Below, piece by piece: positions 1 to 5,989 of a stretch of 13,523 nucleotides of DNA. The notes beneath the pieces are model-generated. The model was given only the letters and a program-made list of their open reading frames with translations. It did no database searches and was not told the origin of the DNA. The translations under genes and the position numbers were made by a program. The stretch's first letter is position 1, and each line of letters begins with the position of its first letter. The stretch comes from Candidatus Yanofskybacteria bacterium RIFCSPHIGHO2_01_FULL_39_8b (lineage in GTDB: Bacteria; Patescibacteriota; Minisyncoccia; 2-02-FULL-40-12; GWA2-44-9): the NCBI GenBank assembly GCA_001794015.1, contig MGIZ01000057.1, forward strand, positions 1 through 13,523. The letters run 5' to 3'.

Positions 1-1
1 C

Positions 2-427
2 CTTCGTTTATCGAAAAATGACGTTCGCAAGCAAGGATGTGTTCTTGATGGATATCCAAGGAATAAAAGCCAGATGACGGAGCTTGAAAAAATTGTGGGA
101 GTTACGGATGTCGTTATTATTGAAATATCCGATAGGGAGTCGGTATTTAGGATCGGCGGGAGGCTAATATGCAATTGTGGCAGGACATATCACACGGTAT
201 TTCGTCCGCCAAAAATTAAGAATATTTGTGATTATTGTGGAAAAAAATTAAGCATACGAGAAGACGATATGCCAAAATCAATAAAAAAGAGGTTGGAGAT
301 TTATCACAAGGAAACAGAGCCTCTTTTTGAATTTTATGAAAAAATGGGAGTTGTGCGCCGGATCAACGGCGAACAATCCATACCAGATGTATTTAAAGAT
401 ATGGTGAATGCTTTGAGCCTGAAATAA
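2..427 (+). CDS. adk: Adenylate kinase, C-terminal part (5' end outside window)
   Basis: Adenylate kinase interconverts ATP + AMP and 2 ADP in the cytoplasm. The reading frame is open from base 2, so the gene starts before the window; the internal ATG at 74 is not the start. Visible in order are the DGYPR motif (the DGFPR of the family, bases about 56-70), a zinc-type LID domain with cysteine codons at 170, 176, 227 and 236, the PPK and REDD motifs, and the usual helical C-terminus. The first zinc pair is spaced C-x-C (CNC) instead of the usual C-x-x-C, while the second pair is the normal CDYC. The stop at 425-427 is one base before the map start, so the two genes are almost certainly one transcript, as in the common secY-adk-map order. 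Confidence 0.95.
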   Translation, partial: LRLSKNDVRKQGCVLDGYPRNKSQMTELEKIVGVTDVVIIEISDRESVFRIGGRLICNCGRTYHTVFRPPKIKNICDYCGKKLSIREDDMPKSIKKRLEIYHKETEPLFEFYEKMGVVRRINGEQSIPDVFKDMVNALSLK

Positions 428-428
428 T

Positions 429-1205
429 ATGAAGTATGTAAAAAACGAAAAAGACATTGAGTATTTACGAGAAGGCGGAAAGATGCTTGCCGCTGTTTTA
501 GACGAAGTGCAAAAGTTGGTAAGAGTTGGGGTAACAACGCAAGAGCTTGATGCATATGCCGAAAAGCGCATCTGCGAGCTTGGAGCGTTGCCGTCATTTA
601 AAGGATATAGGAATTCTCTTGACGAGCCTGAATTTCCAACAACGCTGTGCACTTCTGTAAACAATGAGATTGTGCACGCGCCGGCATCTTCGCGAGTTTT
701 AAAAGATGGAGATATTGTCGGAATTGACATAGGACTTAAGTTTTATAGGGATGGAAGAGATTATTTTGTTGATATGGCGCGCACCGTGGGAGTTGGAAAA
801 ATATCGCGCGAGGCCAAGAAGTTGCTTTCGGTGACTAAAAAATCTTTGGACATAGGATTACAGCAAGTGAGGTCGGGAAATTATATATCGGATATTGGCA
901 AGGCAATACAAGTGTATGTAGAATCTCATGGATTTTCTGTTGTGCGGGCGCTTGTTGGCCACGGCGTGGGATACAAGGTTCACGAAGAGCCAAGAATTCC
1001 CAATTATTACACGGACAAAATGCCAAAAATTGAGATACAAAAAGGAATGGCGCTGGCAATAGAACCCATGGTGAATATGGGATCGTATGAAATTGAAACG
1101 CTTGACGATGGATGGACTATCGCAACAAAAGACGGCTCCCTCTCCGCGCATTTTGAACATACAGTTGCTGTCACAGAGAAGGGATGCGAGATACTTACAG
1201 TATAA
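429..1205 (+). CDS. map: Methionine aminopeptidase, type I
   Basis: Removes the N-terminal methionine from nascent proteins. At 258 aa it has the normal length for type I enzymes. The five metal ligands of the pita-bread fold can be placed: D100 (in GIDIG), D115 (in FVDMART), H178 (in GHGVG), E212 (in AIEP) and E243 (in FEHT). The auxiliary H83 lies in NEIVHAP. The ATG at 429 is one base after the adk stop, and no separate Shine-Dalgarno is obvious beyond translation coupling. It ends 5 bases before the left copy of the direct repeat bounding the DGR region, so it marks the conserved side of that junction. Confidence 0.97.
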   Translation: MKYVKNEKDIEYLREGGKMLAAVLDEVQKLVRVGVTTQELDAYAEKRICELGALPSFKGYRNSLDEPEFPTTLCTSVNNEIVHAPASSRVLKDGDIVGIDIGLKFYRDGRDYFVDMARTVGVGKISREAKKLLSVTKKSLDIGLQQVRSGNYISDIGKAIQVYVESHGFSVVRALVGHGVGYKVHEEPRIPNYYTDKMPKIEIQKGMALAIEPMVNMGSYEIETLDDGWTIATKDGSLSAHFEHTVAVTEKGCEILTV

Positions 1206-1210
1206 TTTTT

Positions 1211-1422
1211 AATTATCAATTTTCAATTTCCAATGTCCGCCCGAGGCGGATCAGCCCGCTTCGCCGAATCGAGGCGAGCCTTTGGCTGAAATTTCACCTT
1301 ACTCAATGAAAAAATGAATAAAACAGTTTGAAAATTTAAACATTAAATCATTTATTAAAAATTGAAAATTTTATTTTATTTCTCTTCTCGGCATTAATTA
1401 CGGCGATAAAGAATAGGGTTTG
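1211..1422 (+). repeat. Direct repeat A, left boundary of the DGR region
   Basis: This segment aligns with 4616-4841 in the same orientation. Bases 1236-1311 (76 bp) are identical to 4641-4716. The rest has scattered substitutions and a 14-bp gap after about base 1362. The copy contains small palindromes (TCCGCCCGAGGCGGA at 1236-1250 and a GC-rich stem just after), AT-rich sequence, and at its 3' end a decayed copy of the first codons of ruvX. Similarity stops at about 1422. The two copies enclose the whole DGR, which suggests an insertion or recombination event that duplicated the map-ruvX intergenic region. Confidence 0.93.
1378..1422 (+). pseudogene. Fragment of the ruvX 5' end, dead copy
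   Basis: This stretch aligns without gaps to the first codons of intact ruvX (from 4797). The ATG has become ATT, the DYGDKK motif reads NYGDKE so the catalytic aspartate is lost, and TAG follows at 1414-1416. Only about 13-15 codons remain before similarity ends. It is a remnant created by the repeat duplication, not a gene, and it shows which copy of the repeat is the relic. Confidence 0.85.
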
Positions 1423-1458
1423 ATTTGTCATTTTATTTAAAAAACTGAAATTTATTAA

Positions 1459-1611
1459 ATTTAGGATTTATGCGCTAGAGTCATCCCCCTCCTCATGAGG
1501 AGGGGTTAGGGGAGGTCATAGTAACATATAATAACAGTAAACGTTTTTCTGGCCCCTTCCACTTCTCCCTCATGAGGGGGGGGGGAGGGTTAAGCGTGTA
1601 AGTCCTAAATT
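1459..1611. repeat. Small inverted-repeat element with a G10 tract
   Basis: The ends form imperfect inverted repeats: a left end around TTTAGGATTTATGCGC and a right end around GCGTGTAAGTCCTAAA. The inside carries C-rich and G-rich palindromic blocks (CCTCATGAGG at 1490-1499; a second CTCATGAG) and a run of ten Gs at 1576-1585. No ORF is present. The terminal pattern (TAGGAC-T/C-TA) resembles the element at 11686-11828, and the inner sequence resembles the C/G-rich core of the elements at 6320-6404 and 7704-7790. It is probably a non-autonomous, MITE-like unit. Confidence 0.6.
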
Positions 1612-1635
1612 GTATTACAAATAAATTATTTTCGT

Positions 1636-1773
1636 ATGCGTAATGTTAGAAAAATTTCTCTCCCAAAAGAACTTACAATGGAAGAAGATATTTCTCGACA
1701 TATAATTCAAAGTGAGCGAGAATTTAAAGCAGGAAAAGGAAAGAAGCTCCGTTCTCTGAGAGATTTGCGATAG
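1636..1773 (+). CDS. Small antitoxin-like protein (45 aa), no toxin partner
   Basis: A 45-residue ORF reading from MRNVRKISLPKEL to KLRSLRDLR. It is strongly charged, with a short N-terminal strand-like stretch followed by a predicted helix, and a basic end of the form EFKAGKGKKLRSLRDLR. Short proteins with this ending resemble orphan antitoxin-type or DNA-binding proteins that I associate with CPR genomes. This is family resemblance, not a domain call. No toxin gene follows: the next 200 bases are non-coding. No clear Shine-Dalgarno is seen. It lies inside the interval bounded by the direct repeats. It could instead be a decayed fragment. Confidence 0.5.
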   Translation: MRNVRKISLPKELTMEEDISRHIIQSEREFKAGKGKKLRSLRDLR

Positions 1774-1974
1774 TTTTATTCAAAGATTATTGGGTTTTTT
1801 CTGTTGGCTATAATGATAACGGTTATTTTTACCACTGTCATTCCGGCCCCGGAGCCGGAATCCAGTCTTTATATAACCACTTGATTTTCAAAATTTACAT
1901 TTAGGATTAAGGCGTACCTTAGTTTATGTAAGGTTATTTTTTTGTCTAAAATTAGATAATTTATTCGTTTTTCC
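1774..1974. other. Non-coding stretch with a palindrome at 1840-1861
   Basis: No gene is visible. The segment ATTCCGGC...GCCGGAAT forms an 8-bp stem around a 6-base loop at 1840-1861, flanked by a TCAT/CCAG context that recurs around other palindromes in the window. A partial match to the element end (ATTTAGGATTA) lies at about 1900. The 3' part is AT-rich and leads into the VP1 promoter. Confidence 0.5.
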
Positions 1975-2003
1975 TTGACATTTGTAATTATCTATGCTAT
2001 TAT
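1975..2003 (+). promoter_or_regulatory. Sigma70-type promoter of VP1
   Basis: A perfect -35 TTGACA (1975-1980), a 17-base spacer and -10 TATTAT (1998-2003) preceded by TGC, which makes it an extended -10. Transcription would begin near 2010 and give a leader of about 80 nt before the VP1 start. The same design (TTGAyA, 17 bases, TGnTATnnT) is seen upstream of VP2 and of pyrF. Confidence 0.8.
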
Positions 2004-2090
2004 GTAAGAGTTCTTTACAAACAGGTAAACCTTAAGTTTTCGCTTGTTGTGAAAATATGAGGTATGCCACAACCAAGAAAGGAGCCACAA

Positions 2091-2654
2091 ATGGCTCGTT
2101 CGAAGAGTGAGTTTCTGTCCGCTTTCGGTACGGCTTTTCAGATTTTCAAAGCTGTCAGCGATGAGGTGCTCAACCTCGGAGGAAATGACGAACATGTTCG
2201 TCAAATTCTCACCAACAAGGGTTTGGCGCAACAGTTGGCCAAGCTCATTGTCAGTAGCCAGGGCATCTTCTCTCGCGATATGCGAAAGGAAGGCTGGACG
2301 CTTCTTGAAGACGTTACGGTGCCGGAGCAGATTTCAATCTCCGGACTTGAAATTTTCTCTTTTCTCAAGGAAGGAGAGGATCATATCTCTGGCGAAGAGA
2401 TGCGATCCCGCGCTAAGGATATGGGTGCCAATCTCGGCCAGAAACACGCCGAGTATTTGCTTGAACATCAGGCAGATATCCCAAAGGACTGGAGAAGTTT
2501 TTATCTAGTTTTTTCGGGAACATTATGGCGCGATCCGGGCGGCTTTCTGCGTGTGCCGTACCTCGCTTGGGGTGGCGGGCGATGGTGTCTGAGCTTCCGC
2601 TGGCTTGGGTTTGGTTGGTGCTCGGGCGATCGCCTGTTGTGCGCTCGCAAGTAG
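2091..2654 (+). CDS. DGR target protein (VP1) with C-terminal variable region
   Basis: This 187-aa protein is the diversified target of the adjacent DGR. The ATG at 2091 is chosen over the in-frame ATG at 2064 because AAAGGAG lies 6-12 bases upstream of it. Residues 1-130 are mostly helical and charged and match no family I recognise. Residues 135-187 end in a W/G-rich domain (from LWRDPGG to GDRLLCARK) that fits the C-type-lectin-like fold of DGR targets. The 15 variable residues are D148, G150, F152, R154, A159, G161, G163, C166, S168, R170, G173, F174, G175, C177 and G179; framework W146, W160, W165, W171 and W176 are fixed. There is no signal peptide or membrane segment, so the site of action is unknown. 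The gene is more GC-rich than its surroundings. The product is probably a binding protein; the ligand is unknown. Confidence 0.93.
   Translation: MARSKSEFLSAFGTAFQIFKAVSDEVLNLGGNDEHVRQILTNKGLAQQLAKLIVSSQGIFSRDMRKEGWTLLEDVTVPEQISISGLEIFSFLKEGEDHISGEEMRSRAKDMGANLGQKHAEYLLEHQADIPKDWRSFYLVFSGTLWRDPGGFLRVPYLAWGGGRWCLSFRWLGFGWCSGDRLLCARK
2520..2650 (+). repeat. DGR variable repeat (VR)
   Basis: It aligns without gaps to the TR at 2992-3122. It differs at 23 of 131 positions, every one an adenine in the TR: 16 A-to-G, 5 A-to-T, 2 A-to-C. All 98 non-adenine TR positions are unchanged. In the core, 23 of 27 TR adenines are altered. The last 24 bases (2627-2650) are identical to the TR and correspond to the initiation-of-homing (IMH) region where cDNA integration starts; they end just before the VP1 stop codon. 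Confidence 0.98.
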
Positions 2655-2716
2655 CGTTTAGAATCCTGGAGTCTTAAACTCTTTTGAGCCTTTGATCCTT
2701 AGTCCTTTGATTTAAT

Positions 2717-2755
2717 CCTCGGTAGCATCAAGTTACCGAGGATTTTTATTTTTTT
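2717..2755 (+). terminator. Rho-independent terminator of VP1
   Basis: Stem CCTCGGTA (2717-2724) pairs with TACCGAGG (2734-2741) around a 9-base loop and is followed by ATTTTTATTTTTTTT. It separates the VP1 transcript from the TR. Before it, a GATCCTTAGTCCTTTGA segment resembles one in front of the VP2 terminator. Confidence 0.9.
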
Positions 2756-2772
2756 AAAAAAATTGTTATAAT
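2749..2772 (+). promoter_or_regulatory. Candidate -10 for the TR transcript
   Basis: A perfect TATAAT lies at 2767-2772, but the -35 region is only T-rich (TTTTAT near 2744), overlapping the terminator tail. It is the best candidate between the VP1 terminator and the TR, about 220 bases ahead of it. Bases 2773-2990 show no convincing gene on either strand. Confidence 0.35.
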
Positions 2773-2991
2773 AAAATGGATAGTAGATGAATCTGCGCAA
2801 GGTTACGGCTTTACGCCATCGAATTCCGAAATTTTTGAAAGCAGGATAAGTTCGGCTACGGCTGATCTTAGCGTATTTCACTAATTTCTAAAAATGAAGA
2901 TACTTGGTGCGGAGTGCTGGAGGATAAAATATCCCAAATACAATACAGCCCAAAGAGCATTCAATGGGCAGTGGTCAAGATGGCACTTTGT

Positions 2992-3122
2992 ACATTATGG
3001 CGCAATCCGGACGGCAATCTGCATGTGCCGTACCTCAATTGGAATGGCGAACGATGGTATCTGAACTTCAACTGGCTTGAGAATGATTGGAACTCGAACG
3101 ATCGCCTGTTGTGCGCTCGCAA
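2992..3122 (+). ncRNA. DGR template repeat (TR)
   Basis: The invariant donor copy for VP1 diversification; its RNA would be the substrate of the RT. It carries 33 adenines, many in AAY (Asn) codons in the VP1 reading frame (9 of them, plus GAY, CAY, TAY and GAR codons), which lets adenine mutagenesis reach many amino acids without creating stop codons. It lies between VP1 and avd/RT on the VP1 strand. The extent of the transcript is unknown; the hairpin 12 bases downstream may form its 3' end. The frame through the TR is open (2914-3351), but its 3' half is antisense to avd, so I treat it as non-coding. Confidence 0.97.
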
Positions 3123-3133
3123 CTCTCTTCGTT

Positions 3134-3155
3134 CCTCCCGAATCATTTCGGGAGG
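3134..3155 (+). terminator. Hairpin after the TR
   Basis: A perfect 9-bp stem, CCTCCCGAA (3134-3142) with TTCGGGAGG (3147-3155), and a 4-base loop, followed by TTTCT. It could end the TR RNA or form a cDNA-priming structure, since RNA downstream of the TR is needed for priming in the well-studied phage DGR. It lies just beyond the 3' end of avd on the other strand, which has no T-run on its side. Confidence 0.6.
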
Positions 3156-3158
3156 TTT

Positions 3159-3551
3159 CTACTTACTATTGAGTTGTCTATTCCAACCCCCAAGCATTTT
3201 GCCAATTTCCACCATATATTCAGATAAGGCAATGTATTTTTTACTATCAAGCGATTTATTTTCCCATGCGATTTGCAAAAAGAATTTAGCTAAGTCGAGT
3301 TTTAATATAGCGTTGTGGATAATTGGCAGTTTTTTATCCGGAGCGGAATAGCTCGCCATAAATGCAAGCTCAATTATTTCTACAAACAGAGAATCGATTT
3401 TTGCGCCTAAGGTATATTTTGAAGTTTTTGGAAAATGAGGCAAAAATTCATGCCACATTTTATATACTGTAATTAATTTTTGAATAATAGACAGCCGACT
3501 TTGTGGGGGGGGGGTATTATTATAGGGAGTATGAAAAGGCAATTGTGTCAT
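3159..3551 (-). CDS. avd: Avd-like four-helix-bundle DGR accessory protein
   Basis: On the minus strand, about 130 aa. The core from LSIIQKLITVYKMW to IGKMLGGWNRQL has the pattern of the Avd / 23S rRNA intervening-sequence four-helix-bundle family: a helix with YKxW, the FPKTSKYTLGAKID segment, helix 2 (IIELAFMASY), helix 3 (KLDLAKFFLQIAWE), and helix 4 ending in the EIGKMLGGW signature. Avd binds the RT and TR RNA and is needed for cDNA synthesis. The only in-frame ATG before the core is at 3551, giving an extra N-terminus with NTPPP encoded by a C10 tract. That start overlaps the RT start by 21 bases on the opposite strand and has no clear Shine-Dalgarno. Either translation begins there, or the tract hides a frameshift. 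Confidence 0.85.
   Translation of the reverse strand: MTQLPFHTPYNNTPPPQSRLSIIQKLITVYKMWHEFLPHFPKTSKYTLGAKIDSLFVEIIELAFMASYSAPDKKLPIIHNAILKLDLAKFFLQIAWENKSLDSKKYIALSEYMVEIGKMLGGWNRQLNSK
3505..3514. repeat. G10/C10 homopolymer between avd and RT starts
   Basis: Ten consecutive Gs on the plus strand. They fall in the leader just upstream of the RT start and inside the 5' coding part of avd (as C10, encoding PPP). A length change of one would shift the avd frame between the ATG at 3551 and its conserved core. It could be a slippage-prone switch or a sequencing or assembly error. Confidence 0.7.
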
Positions 3552-4532
3552 ACATATCAAGATATAATTTCATTAGAGAATTTACTTTTGGCGTGGGAAG
3601 AATTTATCAAGGGCAAAAAAAAGAGGCGAGACGTCCAAGAGTTTTCCTTTAATCTATTTGATAATATTATACTTCTTTACGAAGAGCTTGCCAATCAGAC
3701 ATATCGCCATGGAGGCTATGAGGCATTTCGTATCAACGACCCCAAGCCGAGAGATATTCACAAGGCGAGTGTGAGGGACAGATTGTTGCACCATGCAATC
3801 TATCGAATATTGTATCCATTTTTTGACAGACTGTTTGTAACCGACTCCTATTCCTGTCGTGTGGATAAGGGTACGCATAAAGCCATAGAACGATTTCGAC
3901 AAATGTCATATAAAGCTAGCCGTAATAACACCAAAACGTGCTGGGTTTTAAAATGCGACATTAAAAAGTTTTTTGCCACCATTGACCATGATATTTTGTT
4001 AACAATTTTACGAGAATATATTTTTGATAAGGACATACTCTATCTTTTGCGAGAGGTGATTGATAGTTTTGAAACAGCAACTGGCAAGGGATTGCCATTA
4101 GGCAATCTCACTTCCCAGCTTCTTGTGAATATCTATATGAATAGGTTTGATCAGTTTATAAAACACACGCTCAAAGCTCAATATTATATTCGCTACGCGG
4201 ATGACTTTGTTTTTTTATCCAATAACAAGGATTGTCTCAATGCTATATTGCCTCAAATTAAAAAGTTTTTATTTCAAGAATTAAAACTTCAGCTCCATCC
4301 TCAGAAGATTTTTATCAAAACATTGGCATCGGGCATTGACTATCTCGGCTGGGTGAATTTTCCATATCATCGCGTTTTGCGCACCGCCACCAAAAGGCGT
4401 ATGATGAGAAGGGTTCAAGAACATTTAACGCAGAAAACAATGCAGTCATATTTAGGATTACTAAAACATGGAAATACCTTCCGCTTGCGAAATGAAGTGT
4501 TGAATAAGTATTGGTTGTGGGGTAATATGTAA
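3531..4532 (+). CDS. DGR reverse transcriptase
   Basis: A 333-aa protein, within the size range of DGR RTs, which lack maturase or RNase H domains. RT motifs in order: D143 in KCDIKKFF (first catalytic aspartate), LGNLTSQ at 190-196 (the DGR signature replacing the QGxxxSP of group II intron RTs), YADD at 222-225, and DYLGW at 270-274. The C-terminal YLGLLKHGNT...NKYW resembles the end of other DGR RTs. The ATG at 3531 is preferred because MKRQL..YQDIISLENLLLAW fits the usual N-terminus; GGGAG sits only 1 base upstream, so initiation may be weak. A TTG at 3480 is in frame but would translate the G10 tract. It copies the TR RNA with adenine-specific errors. It is divergent from avd with overlapping 5' ends. 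Confidence 0.97.
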   Translation: MKRQLCHTYQDIISLENLLLAWEEFIKGKKKRRDVQEFSFNLFDNIILLYEELANQTYRHGGYEAFRINDPKPRDIHKASVRDRLLHHAIYRILYPFFDRLFVTDSYSCRVDKGTHKAIERFRQMSYKASRNNTKTCWVLKCDIKKFFATIDHDILLTILREYIFDKDILYLLREVIDSFETATGKGLPLGNLTSQLLVNIYMNRFDQFIKHTLKAQYYIRYADDFVFLSNNKDCLNAILPQIKKFLFQELKLQLHPQKIFIKTLASGIDYLGWVNFPYHRVLRTATKRRMMRRVQEHLTQKTMQSYLGLLKHGNTFRLRNEVLNKYWLWGNM

Positions 4533-4535
4533 TAA

Positions 4536-4619
4536 ACTTTGAATTACGAAACACCCCCCAGTCACCCCCCGAACGTTTTCGGAGGAATGACAAGTCGAGT
4601 TTCGTAATTTAAGGTAATT
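4536..4619. repeat. MITE-like inverted-repeat element after the RT
   Basis: The left end ACTTTGAATTACGAAAC (4536-4552) and the right end GTTTCGTAATTTAAGGTAAT (from 4599) are inverted repeats. The inside holds a C/G-rich imperfect palindrome (CCCCCGAACGTTTTCGGAGG, 4566-4585) with AATGACA. The same element, better preserved, lies at 9754-9852. Its right end overlaps the first bases of direct repeat B. Confidence 0.8.
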
Positions 4620-4841
4620 ACCAATTTTCAATTTTCGATATCCGCCCGAGGCGGATCAGCCCGCTTCGCCGAATCGAGGCGAGCCTTTGGCTGAAATTTC
4701 ACCTTACTCAATGAAACAATGAATCAAACAGTTTAAAAATTTAAACATTAAATCATTTATTAAAAATTATAAATTAAAAATTGAAAATTTTATTTTATGT
4801 CAATTCTCGGCATAGACTACGGCGATAAAAAAATAGGTTTG
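4616..4841 (+). repeat. Direct repeat B, right boundary of the DGR region
   Basis: The partner of the 1211-1422 copy, in the same orientation. It has 14 extra bases (an AT-rich ATAAATTAAAAATT-type duplication) before the last segment. Its 3' part is the native 5' end of ruvX, which continues as an intact gene, so this copy is the functional one. Confidence 0.93.
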
Positions 4842-5192
4842 GCAAAATCAGCGGGGAGCCTTGCTGTTCCTTTTATGATTTTAGAAAATAAAGGAAATAA
4901 TTTTGTATTGAAAAGAATAAAAGAAGTATGTGAAAGCGAGAGTATCGATGCCATTGTCGTGGGTGTTCCCTCAAGCCTTGGGGGTGGAAAAGAAAGCGAT
5001 CAGCATAAAAAAGTTTTAGATTTTATAAAGATATTATCGGTTTTACATAAAAAAATATTTCAAGAAGACGAGCGGCTAAGCACAAAAATGGCGAAAAAGA
5101 TAAGCAAAGATATAAAAAATAGAGGCGACGATGATGCCACATCCGCCATGATTATTTTGCAAAGTTATTTGGATAAGAGAAAAAATATATAA
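4797..5192 (+). CDS. ruvX: RuvX/YqgF RNase H-fold nuclease
   Basis: A 131-aa member of the RuvX (YqgF) family, a putative Holliday junction resolvase also linked to pre-16S rRNA 5' maturation in E. coli. Motifs: GIDYGDKKIGLA at 5-16 with the first acidic residue D7, VVGVPSSLGGG at 54-64, DERLST at 91-96, and DDDATSAMIILQSYL at 111-125 with the final acidic cluster. Length is normal. No Shine-Dalgarno is seen; the sequence before the ATG is AT-rich. Its first 15 codons and upstream region were duplicated to the far side of the DGR. recO follows after 43 bases. Confidence 0.93.
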   Translation: MSILGIDYGDKKIGLAKSAGSLAVPFMILENKGNNFVLKRIKEVCESESIDAIVVGVPSSLGGGKESDQHKKVLDFIKILSVLHKKIFQEDERLSTKMAKKISKDIKNRGDDDATSAMIILQSYLDKRKNI

Positions 5193-5235
5193 AATATATT
5201 TTTATTTTTGATTTTTAACTTTTTATTTTTTATTT

Positions 5236-5958
5236 ATGTCCCATTACTATCAAACCCACGCAATCACTCTCCATAGGCGCGATATACGAGAAAACGATAG
5301 GCTTCTTAGTTTTTATACTCAAGACCATGGCAAGATTCAAGCAATGGTCTCTGGGGCAAAAAAAATAAAAAGCAGGCTTTCGGGGCATCTTGAGCCGTTT
5401 GCGGTTGTGGAGCTTGGAGTGGTAAGGGGCGCGAAAATTAATAAAGTCACAAGCGCCCAATGTATTTTTCGGTACTCGCGCCTTATGGAAAATATTGACA
5501 AGATGATGTGCGCGGGTTTTTGCCTGCGTTTTTTAAATAAAATGGTGCATGTGGGAGTTCCCGATAAGAAAATTTTTACCCTGCTGGTTTCCGCGCTTGA
5601 GGCCATTAATACCGAAGAGCCGGAATATGATGTAAAAATTTTTAACGCGGTGTTCACCTTAAAAGCGATGTCACTCTTAGGCTATGCGCCGGAGCTTGCA
5701 AGATGCGTTGTATGCAAGTCCGAAGATATGAATGAGCCGATTATATTTTCATTCAATAAAGGCGGCATAGTATGCGCTCGGTGTCGCAAGGGCGTGGAGG
5801 GAGAAAATATTTCCGAGAAAGAACGGTTGTTTTTACAGAAATCGCTTCAGATAAATTTTTATGAAGCCATGCACCCGAATGAAGATGAGGCTTTGTATAA
5901 AAAATATAATACTCTTGTATCAAGATTTTTTATGTATCATTTGCCGGTTTCTGTTTGA
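5236..5958 (+). CDS. recO: DNA repair protein RecO
   Basis: A 240-aa RecO, the recombination mediator that works with RecR to load RecA on SSB-coated DNA. The N-terminal OB fold covers about 1-80 (ITLHRRDIRENDRLLSFYT, then the GKIQAMVSGAKK strand). A helical domain follows, then a zinc module C157-V-V-C160 and C180-A-R-C183. Start ATG at 5236, with an AT-rich leader and no Shine-Dalgarno. It lies 43 bases after ruvX and may be co-transcribed with it. Confidence 0.93.
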   Translation: MSHYYQTHAITLHRRDIRENDRLLSFYTQDHGKIQAMVSGAKKIKSRLSGHLEPFAVVELGVVRGAKINKVTSAQCIFRYSRLMENIDKMMCAGFCLRFLNKMVHVGVPDKKIFTLLVSALEAINTEEPEYDVKIFNAVFTLKAMSLLGYAPELARCVVCKSEDMNEPIIFSFNKGGIVCARCRKGVEGENISEKERLFLQKSLQINFYEAMHPNEDEALYKKYNTLVSRFFMYHLPVSV

Positions 5959-5989
5959 TATAATTTGCATAGATTCTATGAAATTTTAA

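Noticed and set aside
2064..2090. Upstream ATG extending VP1 by 9 residues
   Set aside because: AAAGGAG lies at proper distance from the ATG at 2091, and the extension would translate through that site.
2699..2881. 60-aa minus-strand ORF between VP1 and the TR
   Set aside because: It reads through the VP1 terminator in reverse, is low-complexity, and has no ribosome site or recognisable motif.
2914..3351. 145-aa plus-strand ORF running through the TR
   Set aside because: The frame is open because the TR keeps VP1's codon frame. The 3' half is antisense to the Avd gene, there is no Shine-Dalgarno, and nothing outside the TR resembles VP1. Best read as template, not a gene.
3480..3530. TTG start extending the RT by 17 residues
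   Set aside because: It would encode the G10 tract as WGGG and has no ribosome site; the family N-terminus fits the ATG at 3531.
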